Origin: Pseudacidovorax intermedius | GTDB taxonomy: Bacteria; Pseudomonadota; Gammaproteobacteria; Burkholderiales; Burkholderiaceae_C | Assembly (NCBI RefSeq): GCF_003350475.1 | Contig: NZ_QQAV01000016.1 | Coordinates: 45,918-109,917, forward strand | Length of the DNA: 64,000 nucleotides | Direction: 5' to 3' | Shown: piece by piece, positions 53,590 through 61,793 of the stretch | Layout of the letters: every line of letters begins with the position of its first letter | Numbering within the stretch: the stretch's first letter is position 1 | Notes under the pieces: generated by a model | Told to the model about the DNA's origin: nothing | What the model saw: the letters and a program-made list of their open reading frames with translations, nothing else | Databases searched by the model: none | Translations under genes and position numbers: made by a program

Positions 53590-54552
53590 TCAATCCAGGG
53601 TGATGTTGGTGGTTTCAATGACCTTCTTCCACTTGGCGCTGTCGCTCGCCATCAGCTGCACCAGCTGCTGCGGGCTGCCGCCGATGGGTGCGGCGCCGTA
53701 CTGCTCCAGCCGGGCGCGGGCCTCGGGCGTGGCGATCACGGCATTGATCTCGGTGTTCAGGCGCGTCACCACGGCCTCGGGCAGGCCCTTGGGCCCGACG
53801 ATGGCCATCCACACGGTGGCCTCCACGGGAATGCCCTGCTCGATGGCCGTGGGCACCTGCGGCAGCCCCGCGAAGCGCTGGCGCGAGGTGACGGCCAGGC
53901 CCTTGAGCTTGCCGGCCTGGATCTGCGGCACCAGCGAGGTGATGGGCATGGACACCGCATCGACGTTGCCGCCCACGGTGTCGGTGATGGCCGGCGTGTC
54001 GCCCTTGTAGGGCACGCCCAGCGCCTCGACCTTGGCCTGGCTCTTGAGCAGCTCGGCCGTGAGATGGCCGATGGTGCCGTTGCCCGGATTGGCGATGCTC
54101 ACCTTGCCGGGCTGGACGCGGGCACGCTCCAGCAGCGCCTGCAGCGAATCGACCTTGAGCGCCGGGCTCACGGCGATGCCCATCGGGATCTCGCCGATGG
54201 CGATCACCGGCGTCAGGTCCTTCTGCGGGTCGAAGCGCAGGTTCTTGTAGAGGTACTTGTTGTTGGCCAGCGGGCCGGAGGTGGAAAGCGCCAGCGTGTA
54301 GCCGTCGGGCGCGGCCTTGGCCACCATGTCGGTGCCCAGGTTGCCGCCGGCACCGGCGCGGTTGTCGACCACCACCGGCTGGCCCAGCTTCTCCGACAGG
54401 CGCTGGCCGATGAGCCGGGCCAGCGCGTCGGTGCTGCCGCCGGCCGGGAAGGGAACGATCAGGGTGATCGGCTTGGCAGGCCAGTCCGCAGCCAGGGCCG
54501 GCAGCGCGGCGGCGCAAACCAGCAGCGCCATGGCAAGGCGTCGTTTCATCAT
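53590..54552 (-). CDS. Bug/TctC-family periplasmic binding protein
   Basis: A 320-residue secreted protein: signal peptide to ALPALAADWPAKP, then ITLIVPFPAGGSTDALARLI, VVVDNRAGAGGNLGTDMVA and APDGYTLAL. It is the first gene of the minus operon and the likely carboxylate-capturing component. No TctAB partner is nearby. A GGAGA site precedes its start. A palindrome sits between it and the IclR gene. Confidence 0.92.
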   Translation of the reverse strand: MMKRRLAMALLVCAAALPALAADWPAKPITLIVPFPAGGSTDALARLIGQRLSEKLGQPVVVDNRAGAGGNLGTDMVAKAAPDGYTLALSTSGPLANNKYLYKNLRFDPQKDLTPVIAIGEIPMGIAVSPALKVDSLQALLERARVQPGKVSIANPGNGTIGHLTAELLKSQAKVEALGVPYKGDTPAITDTVGGNVDAVSMPITSLVPQIQAGKLKGLAVTSRQRFAGLPQVPTAIEQGIPVEATVWMAIVGPKGLPEAVVTRLNTEINAVIATPEARARLEQYGAAPIGGSPQQLVQLMASDSAKWKKVIETTNITLD

Positions 54553-54617
54553 GCGTGTCTCCGTTGGAATGCCGCGATCATGCGCAGCCCTGCCCCGCGG
54601 ACCAAGCGGGCATTGCG

Positions 54618-54640
54618 GACTTTCCGCCGCGCGGAAAGTC
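54618..54640. promoter_or_regulatory. Perfect palindrome between IclR gene and its operon
   Basis: GACTTTCCGC and GCGGAAAGTC are perfect 10-base arms around CGC, ending in the IclR stop codon and 66 bases before the Bug start. No T run follows, so an operator is more likely than a terminator. A related site lies before the IclR gene (55456-55471). Confidence 0.55.
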
Positions 54641-55421
54641 AGCGGCGCGGTGGCGCCAGCGCGTCCAGCGCCTGGGCGATGGCGGCCGCGGCCTGCTGCA
54701 GTGGCGGCACGAAGCGCTCCACGGCCTGCGCGGACGTGAGCGCGGAAGAGAACCAGGTCAGCCCGATGGTGGCGACGACGCGCGGGCCCTCGAAGATCGG
54801 CACCGCCACCGTCGAGGACTCGGGCCGCACCCGCGGATCGCGCAGCGCATAGCCGCGCGCGCGGGTCTCATCCAGCACGGCGCGGATGGCATCGGCATCG
54901 CCCACCTCGCGCTCCTCCGGATGCGGCGTGCGGGCCAGCAGCTCGATCAGGGCCTGTTGCTCCTGCGCATCGGCGAAGGCCAGGTAGGCCCGCCCCAGCG
55001 CCTGCGTGAGCAGGCTCAGCCGCATGTTGATCGTGGAATGGAAGAAGGACAGCGGCGACTGCGGAATGGTGCTGTAGCGCACCACCATCGCATCGCCGTC
55101 GTGCACCGCCACCGAGACCGGCCACTTGAGCTCGGCCGTGAGCCGGTCGGCGATGGCCGAGGACGCCTCGACGATGCGCGGCTCGCTGTGGTAGCCGCTG
55201 GAAAGCGAGGCCACCTCGGCCGTGAGGTAGTAGGCGCCGTACTGCGGCGCATGCCGCACGAAGCCCGTGGCCTGCAGGGTCTGCAGCAGCCGCACGATGC
55301 TGGGCTTGGGAATGCCGGTCTGCCGGTGCAGCACGTCGAGCGTCGAAACGGGCTGGCGGTTGAGCGCCTGCAGCAATGCCAAGGCGCGGACGACGACGTT
55401 GATGGGCGGGGCGGAGGGCAT
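54639..55421 (-). CDS. IclR-family regulator
   Basis: A 260-residue IclR protein. The winged helix at residues about 8-70 (VRALALLQALNRQPVSTLDV, KPSIVRLLQTLQATGFVRH) is followed by the effector domain (LLTQALGRAYLAFAD; VAVPIFEGPRVVATIGLTWF). It resembles the MhpR branch that controls aromatic catabolism. It sits directly upstream of the Bug operon on the same strand and probably controls it. Confidence 0.9.
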   Translation of the reverse strand: MPSAPPINVVVRALALLQALNRQPVSTLDVLHRQTGIPKPSIVRLLQTLQATGFVRHAPQYGAYYLTAEVASLSSGYHSEPRIVEASSAIADRLTAELKWPVSVAVHDGDAMVVRYSTIPQSPLSFFHSTINMRLSLLTQALGRAYLAFADAQEQQALIELLARTPHPEEREVGDADAIRAVLDETRARGYALRDPRVRPESSTVAVPIFEGPRVVATIGLTWFSSALTSAQAVERFVPPLQQAAAAIAQALDALAPPRR

Positions 55422-55455
55422 TGGGGAGACGGGACGGCGCCGGATTCTAGGAAGC

Positions 55456-55471
55456 GACTTCCCGAAAGTTC
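55456..55471. promoter_or_regulatory. Possible second IclR site before the IclR gene
   Basis: GACTTCCCGAAAGTTC resembles the two arms of the perfect palindrome at 54618-54640, brought closer together, and lies 35 bases upstream of the IclR start. Autoregulation is plausible but the match is partial. Confidence 0.35.
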
Positions 55472-55493
55472 GACGCCGCTCTCGCGCCTCCTC

Positions 55494-56018
55494 TCAGGCC
55501 GGGCCGGCCCCGCAGAACGCGAAGTCCCCCACGCGCTCCCACGGCCCGCCCATGTAATACCAGAGGTCCAGGCCGGTTGCCCCGACCTTCCAGGGCACGA
55601 AGTCGCGAGCAAGTTCGGCATGCAGCATCCGGGCCTGATCGGGACGTACCTTGTTCTGCACCGTCACATGCAGCGGGCCGCGCCACTGCCGGTCCTGCGC
55701 ACCGAGCAAGCCCGACCAGTTCGTCGCAAGTGTCGCGCGCAATCGCAGCGCTTCCGGCGCGCTCATGGCATAGGCGACGCCCGCCCCGAGGAACTGCACG
55801 CGGTCCACGTCCAGCTTGAAGGGCGCGGTGCGCTCGACGATCTCCGCCATGTCCTGCCGTACCCTCGGCAGTTCTGCGACGGGCAAGGCATGGAACAGGG
55901 TGATGTGCGCATCGAGCCAGTTGCGCGACGGCGGAAAGTGGGCGCTGCGCAGCGCTGTCAGCGCCGCGGCGGACGCAGCGTCCATCCGCAGCGTGACGAT
56001 CAGAGCGGTCGGTTGCAT
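55494..56018 (-). CDS. 2'-5' RNA ligase-family (2H phosphoesterase) protein
   Basis: A 174-residue protein with the two His-X-Thr motifs of 2H phosphoesterases: HITLFH near residue 38 and HVTVQN in the C-terminal half. Known relatives hydrolyse cyclic phosphodiester bonds or join RNA ends with 2'-5' linkages; the physiological substrate of bacterial members is usually unknown. It lies alone between the IclR gene and an ABC exporter. Confidence 0.85.
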   Translation of the reverse strand: MQPTALIVTLRMDAASAAALTALRSAHFPPSRNWLDAHITLFHALPVAELPRVRQDMAEIVERTAPFKLDVDRVQFLGAGVAYAMSAPEALRLRATLATNWSGLLGAQDRQWRGPLHVTVQNKVRPDQARMLHAELARDFVPWKVGATGLDLWYYMGGPWERVGDFAFCGAGPA

Positions 56019-56101
56019 GGATCAGGAGTGGACCATGGGACGGCGCGCGACAGGGCCATCGCTTCCGACCGAGGGACCAGAGTCACGCAGCCAAGCAGCC
56101 T

Positions 56102-57910
56102 CTACTCTGCCGAGAAGTCCTGGGCCGACTGCATGCGCCATTCGCCACCGCCCAGCAGCTCCAGCACATGCGTGTGATAGCGCAGCACCGCATGTCGGTG
56201 CGCGATGCTGACCATGGTGGCGCCTGTGTCGCGCAGGCGCTGGTAGAGCGCCGCCTCGGTGGCCGCGTCCAGGGCACTGGTGGCCTCGTCCAGGATGACC
56301 ACGCGCGGCCGGCGGGCCAGCACGCGCGCGAAGGCCATGCGCTGCTGCTCGCCCATGGACAGCAGCTTTTCCCAGTCGTGTACCGCATCCAGCCCGCCCA
56401 CGCGCTCGGCCAGGCCGCCCAGATGCACGGCATCCAGGATGTCGAGCAGCTGCGCATCGCTGTGCTTCGACGCATCGGCCGGATAGAGGATCTGGCTGCG
56501 CAGCGTGCCCAGTTGCATGTAGGGCCGCTGCGGCAGGAAGAACACCTGCTCGGCCGGCAGGGTGCGTACCGTGCCGCTGCCGTTGCGCCACAGCCCGGCC
56601 AGGGCGCGCAGCAATGAACTCTTTCCGCAGCCGCTGGGGCCCGCGATCATCAGCCCCTCGCCCGGGCCCAGGCGCAGCGACAGTTCGCGGATCAGCAGCC
56701 GGTTGAACTGCGGCGTGTAGAGCGTCACCTTCTCCACGCAGAGTTCGTCGTCGCCGCATTCGCTCTGGATCTGCGTCTCGGCCGGCGTTGCCACAGCCAC
56801 TGCCGAGGGCGCCCGCGTGCTGCCGGGCATGACCACGCCCGCCAGCGTATGAAGCCGGTCGATGCCGGCGACGAAGCGGCTCAGCCCCTCGAAGTTGTCG
56901 ACGATGAGGCCCACGGCACCCAGCACCGCGGCGAAGGCGCCGCCCGCCTGAACGGCGCGGCCCACTTCCAGGTTGCCGGCCAGCACCTCGCCGGCCAGGA
57001 TGATGCTGGGCACCACCAGCGTCAGCTGGCTGAAGGCGCGCTGGAAGAGGTTGAGCGAGCGCTGCTTCTTGATGAGCCGGCCATAGTTGGCAAAGGCCGC
57101 CTGGAAGCGGTTGTCCAGCTCCACCCGCTCCTGCGCCTCGCCGCGGTAGAAGGCGATGGATTCCGCGTTCTCGCGGAAGCGCATCAAGCCGAAGCGGAAG
57201 TCCGCCTCGCGCCGCAGCTGCCAGAAGTTGAGCCGGATCAGCGGGGCACCGAAGACATACAGCGCCACCACGGTGCCCACCGTGGCATAGATGGCCAGGA
57301 AAAGCACCAGCATCTTCGAGATGGACCACAGCACCGCGCTGAAGGCCACCAGCTGCATCAGCGAACCCAGGAAGATCAGTGCGTAGTTGATGGACCGGCC
57401 GGTGAAGGTGTTGATGTCTTCGCTGATGCGCTGGTCGGGGTTGTCCAGGTCCTGCCGGCTGCCCAGTTCGTAGTAGCGGCGCTGCTGCAGATAGCCGTCG
57501 AGGAAGCGGTGCGTGAGCCAGCGGCGCCAATGGTTGCCGAGGTAATCCCGCATGTAGTAGTAACCGGCGTACATGGGGGCCGCGAAGGCCAGTACCACCA
57601 GACTCCAGCGCACGGCGCTCCAGAAGCGGTCGGCATCGCGGGCGGCCAGGGCCGAGGTCATCTCGCCGGTGCGCGAGATCAGCATCACGGCCAGCTGCGT
57701 CTCGCACAGCATCACCACCAGCAGTACGCCCAGCAGGCTCCAGGCCTTGACCCGCTGGTCGCCGACCCAGTAGGGCCGGGCCACTTCCATGAACTGGCGC
57801 CACGCCGCCATCGAGAGCGTCGGGGCGCGGCTTCGGCGCTGCTTTTTCCTGCGATCGCGGGGCGTGGGCGATAGATCGGGTGCGGGGGTAGGGGGCGCGA
57901 TGGCGGACAT
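56102..57910 (-). CDS. YddA/SbmA-type ABC transporter (permease-ATPase fusion)
   Basis: A 602-residue half-transporter of the SbmA/BacA-related group. The membrane part includes YYMRDYLGNHWRRWLTHRFL, DNPDQRISEDINTFTGRSI and FRENAESIAFYRGEAQE. The ATPase has Walker A GPSGCGKSS, signature LSMGEQQRMAFARVL and Walker B VVILDEATSALD. ABCD/YddA relatives move peptides, cofactors or fatty acyl groups. A basic N-terminal tail (RDRRKKQRRSR) precedes the first helix. No neighbour indicates its cargo. Confidence 0.9.
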   Translation of the reverse strand: MSAIAPPTPAPDLSPTPRDRRKKQRRSRAPTLSMAAWRQFMEVARPYWVGDQRVKAWSLLGVLLVVMLCETQLAVMLISRTGEMTSALAARDADRFWSAVRWSLVVLAFAAPMYAGYYYMRDYLGNHWRRWLTHRFLDGYLQQRRYYELGSRQDLDNPDQRISEDINTFTGRSINYALIFLGSLMQLVAFSAVLWSISKMLVLFLAIYATVGTVVALYVFGAPLIRLNFWQLRREADFRFGLMRFRENAESIAFYRGEAQERVELDNRFQAAFANYGRLIKKQRSLNLFQRAFSQLTLVVPSIILAGEVLAGNLEVGRAVQAGGAFAAVLGAVGLIVDNFEGLSRFVAGIDRLHTLAGVVMPGSTRAPSAVAVATPAETQIQSECGDDELCVEKVTLYTPQFNRLLIRELSLRLGPGEGLMIAGPSGCGKSSLLRALAGLWRNGSGTVRTLPAEQVFFLPQRPYMQLGTLRSQILYPADASKHSDAQLLDILDAVHLGGLAERVGGLDAVHDWEKLLSMGEQQRMAFARVLARRPRVVILDEATSALDAATEAALYQRLRDTGATMVSIAHRHAVLRYHTHVLELLGGGEWRMQSAQDFSAE

Positions 57911-57998
57911 CAGGCGTCTGAAGTCAGGGGGAGGAGATGCAGCGCCCGTGCGCAGATTGCGCGGGCATGGTGGGCTTCAGACTTGTCAGGGCAGGCGG

Positions 57999-58199
57999 TC
58001 AGCAGCAGCCCAGGTGGGCCTGCACTGCGCGGCCACTCAGGCCGGCACGCTCGACGGCGCCGATCAGGCGCTGCTCGTCGACGCCCAGCTCCTGGGCGTA
58101 ATGGCGCGTCTCGATGCGGTCGTTGATGTTGATGTCCGAGCGCTCGCTGCGCCGCAGGGCGAAAGGCTCTTCGGCAAGGTACTTTTCCATGGAGTGCAT
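57999..58199 (-). CDS. DUF3606-domain small protein
   Basis: A 66-residue protein matching DUF3606, short helical proteins seen in many soil proteobacteria: ININDRIETRHYAQELGVDEQRL and the end VQAHLGCC (parts shown). ATG 58199 has GGGAG seven bases upstream; the longer frame is not protein-like. Members often occur near stress genes, but function is unknown. Confidence 0.75.
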   Translation of the reverse strand: MHSMEKYLAEEPFALRRSERSDININDRIETRHYAQELGVDEQRLIGAVERAGLSGRAVQAHLGCC

Positions 58200-58343
58200 G
58201 ACACGCTCCCGCACAGGGGTGATGGTGATCGGGTGCTGCAGATGATCCGGGCTGTGGCACATCCGGGCCTTGCGGACGGCGGCTGATGCCGTTGAAGTCC
58301 GCCGCCTACGCGCTGCGCAGGCGGCCATGCCGCGCGGGCCGGC

Positions 58344-58787
58344 TCAGCGGCCCGACTGGCGCATCGGCATGCGGTCAATCGTGCGAAAGATCTCGGCCAG
58401 GTCGGCGCCGCCGCTCTGGCGCAGCTTGGTGCCGCCGTCCTTGCCCACCAGCACCAGCCGCGCGGGCGCATCGGCGCGGAGTTCGAGCGCGGCAAGCAGC
58501 GCTCGGGTCTGGCCGGGCGCCAGAGGCTGGCCGTCGCGGCTGCCGACGCCGGCCACGACCCGATAGAGCACCATCTCGCGTTCGATGAAGGCCTCGCGCG
58601 CGGCTGTCTCGCTCAGGGTGGCCTCGACCTCGCGCAGCAGCGGGTCGTCGGCGCGCGGTGCGACGACCACCAGCGGCCGGGTCTTCCAGCGCTCGGCCTC
58701 CAGGGGATTGCTCTCGGCTGCAGGAGCGGGCCCCAGGGCAACCAGGCCGGAAAGGGCAAAGGCAGCGGTGCGCAGGGTCTTGGTCAT
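58344..58787 (-). CDS. DUF4174-domain exported protein
   Basis: A 147-residue protein with a signal peptide ending near GPAPAAES and a thioredoxin-like DUF4174 domain: RPLVVVAPRADDPLLREVEA, FIEREMVLYRVV, LVLVGKDGGTKLRQ and EIFRTIDRMPMRQ. Members are periplasmic proteins without the thioredoxin CXXC and of unknown role. The start could also be ATG 58799. It stands alone, downstream of the acyl-CoA synthetase gene on the same strand. Confidence 0.8.
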   Translation of the reverse strand: MTKTLRTAAFALSGLVALGPAPAAESNPLEAERWKTRPLVVVAPRADDPLLREVEATLSETAAREAFIEREMVLYRVVAGVGSRDGQPLAPGQTRALLAALELRADAPARLVLVGKDGGTKLRQSGGADLAEIFRTIDRMPMRQSGR

Positions 58788-58872
58788 GCGGACGATCATC
58801 ATCGCGACGGAGCGCGACGCTGCCCGCCACCATCCCGCACGCGGGTCGGCCGGCGCCCGGCTGCTGAGGAAC

Positions 58873-60417
58873 TCAGACGATGCGGCTGCTGCGGCCGGCC
58901 CAGTAACGGTCGCGCAGAAGGCGCTTGTAGAGCTTGCCGTTGTCCTGGCGCGGCATCTGGGCTTCGAAGTCGATGCTGCGCGGGCATTTGAGTGCCGCAA
59001 GGCGCGAGCGACAGAAGGCCAGCAGTTCCGCCTCTAGTTCGGGGCCCGCCTGGTTCATGTCCACCGGCTGCACCACGGCCTTCACCTCTTCGCCGAACTC
59101 GGCATTGGGCACGCCGAACACGGCCACATCCATCACCTTGGGATGCATCGTCAGCACTCCCTCGGCTTCCTGCGGATAGATGTTCACCCCGCCCGAGATG
59201 ATCATGTAGGCCTTGCGGTCCGTCAGGTAGAGATAGCCCTCTTCGTCCAGGTAGCCCACGTCGCCCAGGGTGGACCATCCCTGGGCATTGAACACACCGG
59301 CGGTCTTGTCGGGGTCGTTGTGGTAGGCGAAGCGGCGGCTGCCTTCGAAGTAGATGGTCCCCGGCTCGCCCGGAGGCAGCACCCGGCCTTCGTCGTCCAC
59401 GATGCGGATCGTGCCCAGCAGCGACTTGCCGACCGAGCCCCGGTGCGACAGCCATTCCTCCGAGGTGATGAGGGTACAGCCCGAGCCTTCCGAGCCGCTG
59501 TACTGCTCGATGATGCACGGCCCCCACCAGTCGATCATCTGCTGCTTGACGTCCACGGGACAGGGCGCGGCCGCATGCAGGGCACAGCGCAGCGAGGACA
59601 CGTCATAGGACGCCCGCACCTCGGCCGGCAGCTTGAGCATGCGCACGAACATGGTCGGCACCACCTGCGTGTGCGTCACGCCGAAGCGCTGCACGGCGGC
59701 AAGAAAGCCCTCGGCGTCGAATTTCTCCATCACCACCACCGTGCCGCCCAGACGCTGCACCGTCGTGCTGAAGCCCAGCGGCGCCGCGTGGTAGAGCGGC
59801 GCCGGCGAAAGATAGATCGTGTCCTCGCCATAGCCCATCGTGCGCGCAAAGCTCGCCATGATGGGCACCATGGCTTCGATCGGGTTGTTGGCGAAGGGCA
59901 CCTTGATGCCCTTGGGCTGCCCCGTGGTGCCCGAGGAATACAGCATGTTGTGGCCGCCCACCTCGTCCGCAATCGGCGTGTCGGGATGGATGCCCGCCGC
60001 TTCCTCCCACAGCGCGAAGGCGCCGAAGGGGGCATCCACGGCCAGCCAATGCGCCACGGCGGGGCACAGCGGCGGCAGTTGCTGCGCCACCTGCCGCGCG
60101 GCGGCGGATGACACCAGGACTGTCGCACCGCAGTCGTTGACGATGTAGGCCGCCTCGGCTGCATTCAGGTGCGTGCTGATCGGCGTGAAGTACAGGCCCG
60201 CACTCATGGCGGCCCAATAGACCTCGAAGAACCGAATGTTGTTCTCCATCAGCACGGCGATGTGGTCGCCCGGACGCAGCCCGAGGGCGCGCAGCAGATG
60301 CGCGCCCCGGTTGGCGCGCGCCACCAGAGCGCAGTAGCTGAGAACGGCACCGGTGCCAGCCATGATGACGGCCGCCTTGTCCGGAAGGCGGCTGGCGGCG
60401 AGGCGGGGATGGGTCAT
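58873..60417 (-). CDS. Acyl-CoA synthetase (AMP-forming)
   Basis: A 514-residue ANL enzyme. The P-loop-like motif is LYSSGTTGQPKGIK; EQYSGSEG binds the adenine; GDVGYLDEEGYLYLTDRKAYMIISGG covers the hinge region and PRQDNGKLYKRLLRD carries the C-terminal catalytic Lys. It activates a carboxylic acid to its CoA thioester. It is divergent from the acyl-CoA dehydrogenase with a shared 185-base control region, suggesting joint use in a beta-oxidation-like route. Chain length is unclear. Confidence 0.92.
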   Translation of the reverse strand: MTHPRLAASRLPDKAAVIMAGTGAVLSYCALVARANRGAHLLRALGLRPGDHIAVLMENNIRFFEVYWAAMSAGLYFTPISTHLNAAEAAYIVNDCGATVLVSSAAARQVAQQLPPLCPAVAHWLAVDAPFGAFALWEEAAGIHPDTPIADEVGGHNMLYSSGTTGQPKGIKVPFANNPIEAMVPIMASFARTMGYGEDTIYLSPAPLYHAAPLGFSTTVQRLGGTVVVMEKFDAEGFLAAVQRFGVTHTQVVPTMFVRMLKLPAEVRASYDVSSLRCALHAAAPCPVDVKQQMIDWWGPCIIEQYSGSEGSGCTLITSEEWLSHRGSVGKSLLGTIRIVDDEGRVLPPGEPGTIYFEGSRRFAYHNDPDKTAGVFNAQGWSTLGDVGYLDEEGYLYLTDRKAYMIISGGVNIYPQEAEGVLTMHPKVMDVAVFGVPNAEFGEEVKAVVQPVDMNQAGPELEAELLAFCRSRLAALKCPRSIDFEAQMPRQDNGKLYKRLLRDRYWAGRSSRIV

Positions 60418-60451
60418 GGGGGGTCTCGCAGAGAGGGGACTATAACGTCTA

Positions 60452-60477
60452 TGGTTCAACCAATTCGATGCTAGCAT
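60452..60477. promoter_or_regulatory. Operator-like palindrome 1 with GCTAGCAT
   Basis: TGGTTCAACCA (60452-60462) is a perfect 5-base-arm palindrome around C; GCTAGCAT follows 8 bases later (60470-60477). The same pair recurs at 62846-62876. Both lie between divergent start codons in AT-rich patches. Confidence 0.5.
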
Positions 60478-60602
60478 GACTCGCGTCGGCGATGCAGCCG
60501 TGGAAGCCCCGAGCGACGCCGCCGACGCCCGCGGCGCGCGCGTCGAGCGCGCATCGGCGACCCTGCCCCTCTTCCTGCCTCCTTCTATCCGCAAGCCCCG
60601 CC

Positions 60603-61760
60603 ATGCACCAACCCACCTGGATGAATGCCGAGCTAGAGTTGCTGCGCGATGCCGCACGGCGCTTCTACGACACCGAACTCGTGCCGCACGAGCCCCGCTG
60701 GTGCGCCCAGCAGCATGTGGACCGCGAGGTCTGGTTCAAGGCCGGCGCCGCCGGCCTGCTGTGCCCCGGCATCGCCGAGGCCTATGGCGGTGGCGGCGGC
60801 AACTTCCTGCACGAGGCGGTGATCTTTGCCGAGCAGTCCCGCGCCATCGCGGGCGGCCTTGGCAATTCGCTGCACAGCGGCATCGTGGCCCACTACATCG
60901 AGAACTTCGCCAGCGAGGAACAGAAGCGCCGCTGGCTGCCCAAGATGGCCACCGGGGAGCTGGTCGGTGCGCTGGCCATGACCGAGCCGGGCACCGGCAG
61001 CGACCTGCAGTCCATCCGCACACGGGCGATGCGCGACGGCGACCACTATGTGGTCGACGGCGCCAAGACCTACATCACCAACGGCAGCAGCGCCGACCTG
61101 ATCTGCCTGGTTGCCAAGACCGACCCCTCGCAGGGCGCACGCGGCGTGTCCATCCTGGTGGTCGAAGCGGCCCAGGTGACGGGCCTGCGCCGGGGTCAGC
61201 CGCTGCACAAGATCGGCATGCATTCGCAGGACACCTGCGAGCTGTTCTTCGACGGCATGCGCGTGCCGTGCGAGAACCTGCTGGGCGCCGAGGAGGGCCA
61301 GGGCTTTCGCCAGCTGATGAAGGAATTGGCGCGCGAGCGGCTGATCACCGCCCTGATGTCCCTGGCCTGCATGGAGCGCGCGATCGAGGAGACGCTGCGC
61401 TTCACCGCCGGCCGGCGCGTGTTCGGCCAGCCGCTGCTGGAGCTGCAGAACACCCGCTTCAAGCTGGCGGAATGCGAAACCCAGGCCCATCTGGCTGGCG
61501 CCTTCGTCGACGACTGCGCCCAACGGCTGCTGACCGGCACGCTGTCGCCTGCGACCGCCGCCATGGCGAAGTGGTGGGTCACCGACGCCTGCGGCAAGGT
61601 GGTGGACGAATGCCTTCAACTGCACGGCGGTGCCGGCTACATGACCGACTACCCGATCGCCCGCCTCTACCAGAACGTGCGCGTCCACCGCATCCTGGCC
61701 GGCACCAACGAGATCATGAAGGAGCTGATCGCCCGCGACATGGAAAAGCGCGCGGCCTGA
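60603..61760 (+). CDS. Acyl-CoA dehydrogenase
   Basis: A 385-residue flavoprotein. FAD contacts and fold are shown by LVGALAMTEPGTGSD, VVDGAKTYITNGSSADL and the C-terminal LQLHGGAGYMTDYPIARLYQ and LAGTNEIMKELIARD. It makes a 2-enoyl-CoA from an acyl-CoA, passing electrons to ETF. The position used for the catalytic Glu in medium-chain enzymes (the E of YEGT) is replaced in LAGT, so the base may be elsewhere, as in isovaleryl-CoA-type enzymes. ATG 60603 was chosen by homology. Confidence 0.92.
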   Translation: MHQPTWMNAELELLRDAARRFYDTELVPHEPRWCAQQHVDREVWFKAGAAGLLCPGIAEAYGGGGGNFLHEAVIFAEQSRAIAGGLGNSLHSGIVAHYIENFASEEQKRRWLPKMATGELVGALAMTEPGTGSDLQSIRTRAMRDGDHYVVDGAKTYITNGSSADLICLVAKTDPSQGARGVSILVVEAAQVTGLRRGQPLHKIGMHSQDTCELFFDGMRVPCENLLGAEEGQGFRQLMKELARERLITALMSLACMERAIEETLRFTAGRRVFGQPLLELQNTRFKLAECETQAHLAGAFVDDCAQRLLTGTLSPATAAMAKWWVTDACGKVVDECLQLHGGAGYMTDYPIARLYQNVRVHRILAGTNEIMKELIARDMEKRAA

Positions 61761-61793
61761 GGCCGCGCTGCGCCGGGCCGACCCGGCCCGGCG

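Noticed and set aside
58302..58324. CCGCCT...AGGCGG hairpin downstream of the DUF4174 gene
   Set aside because: Short stem, no T run; not enough to call a terminator.
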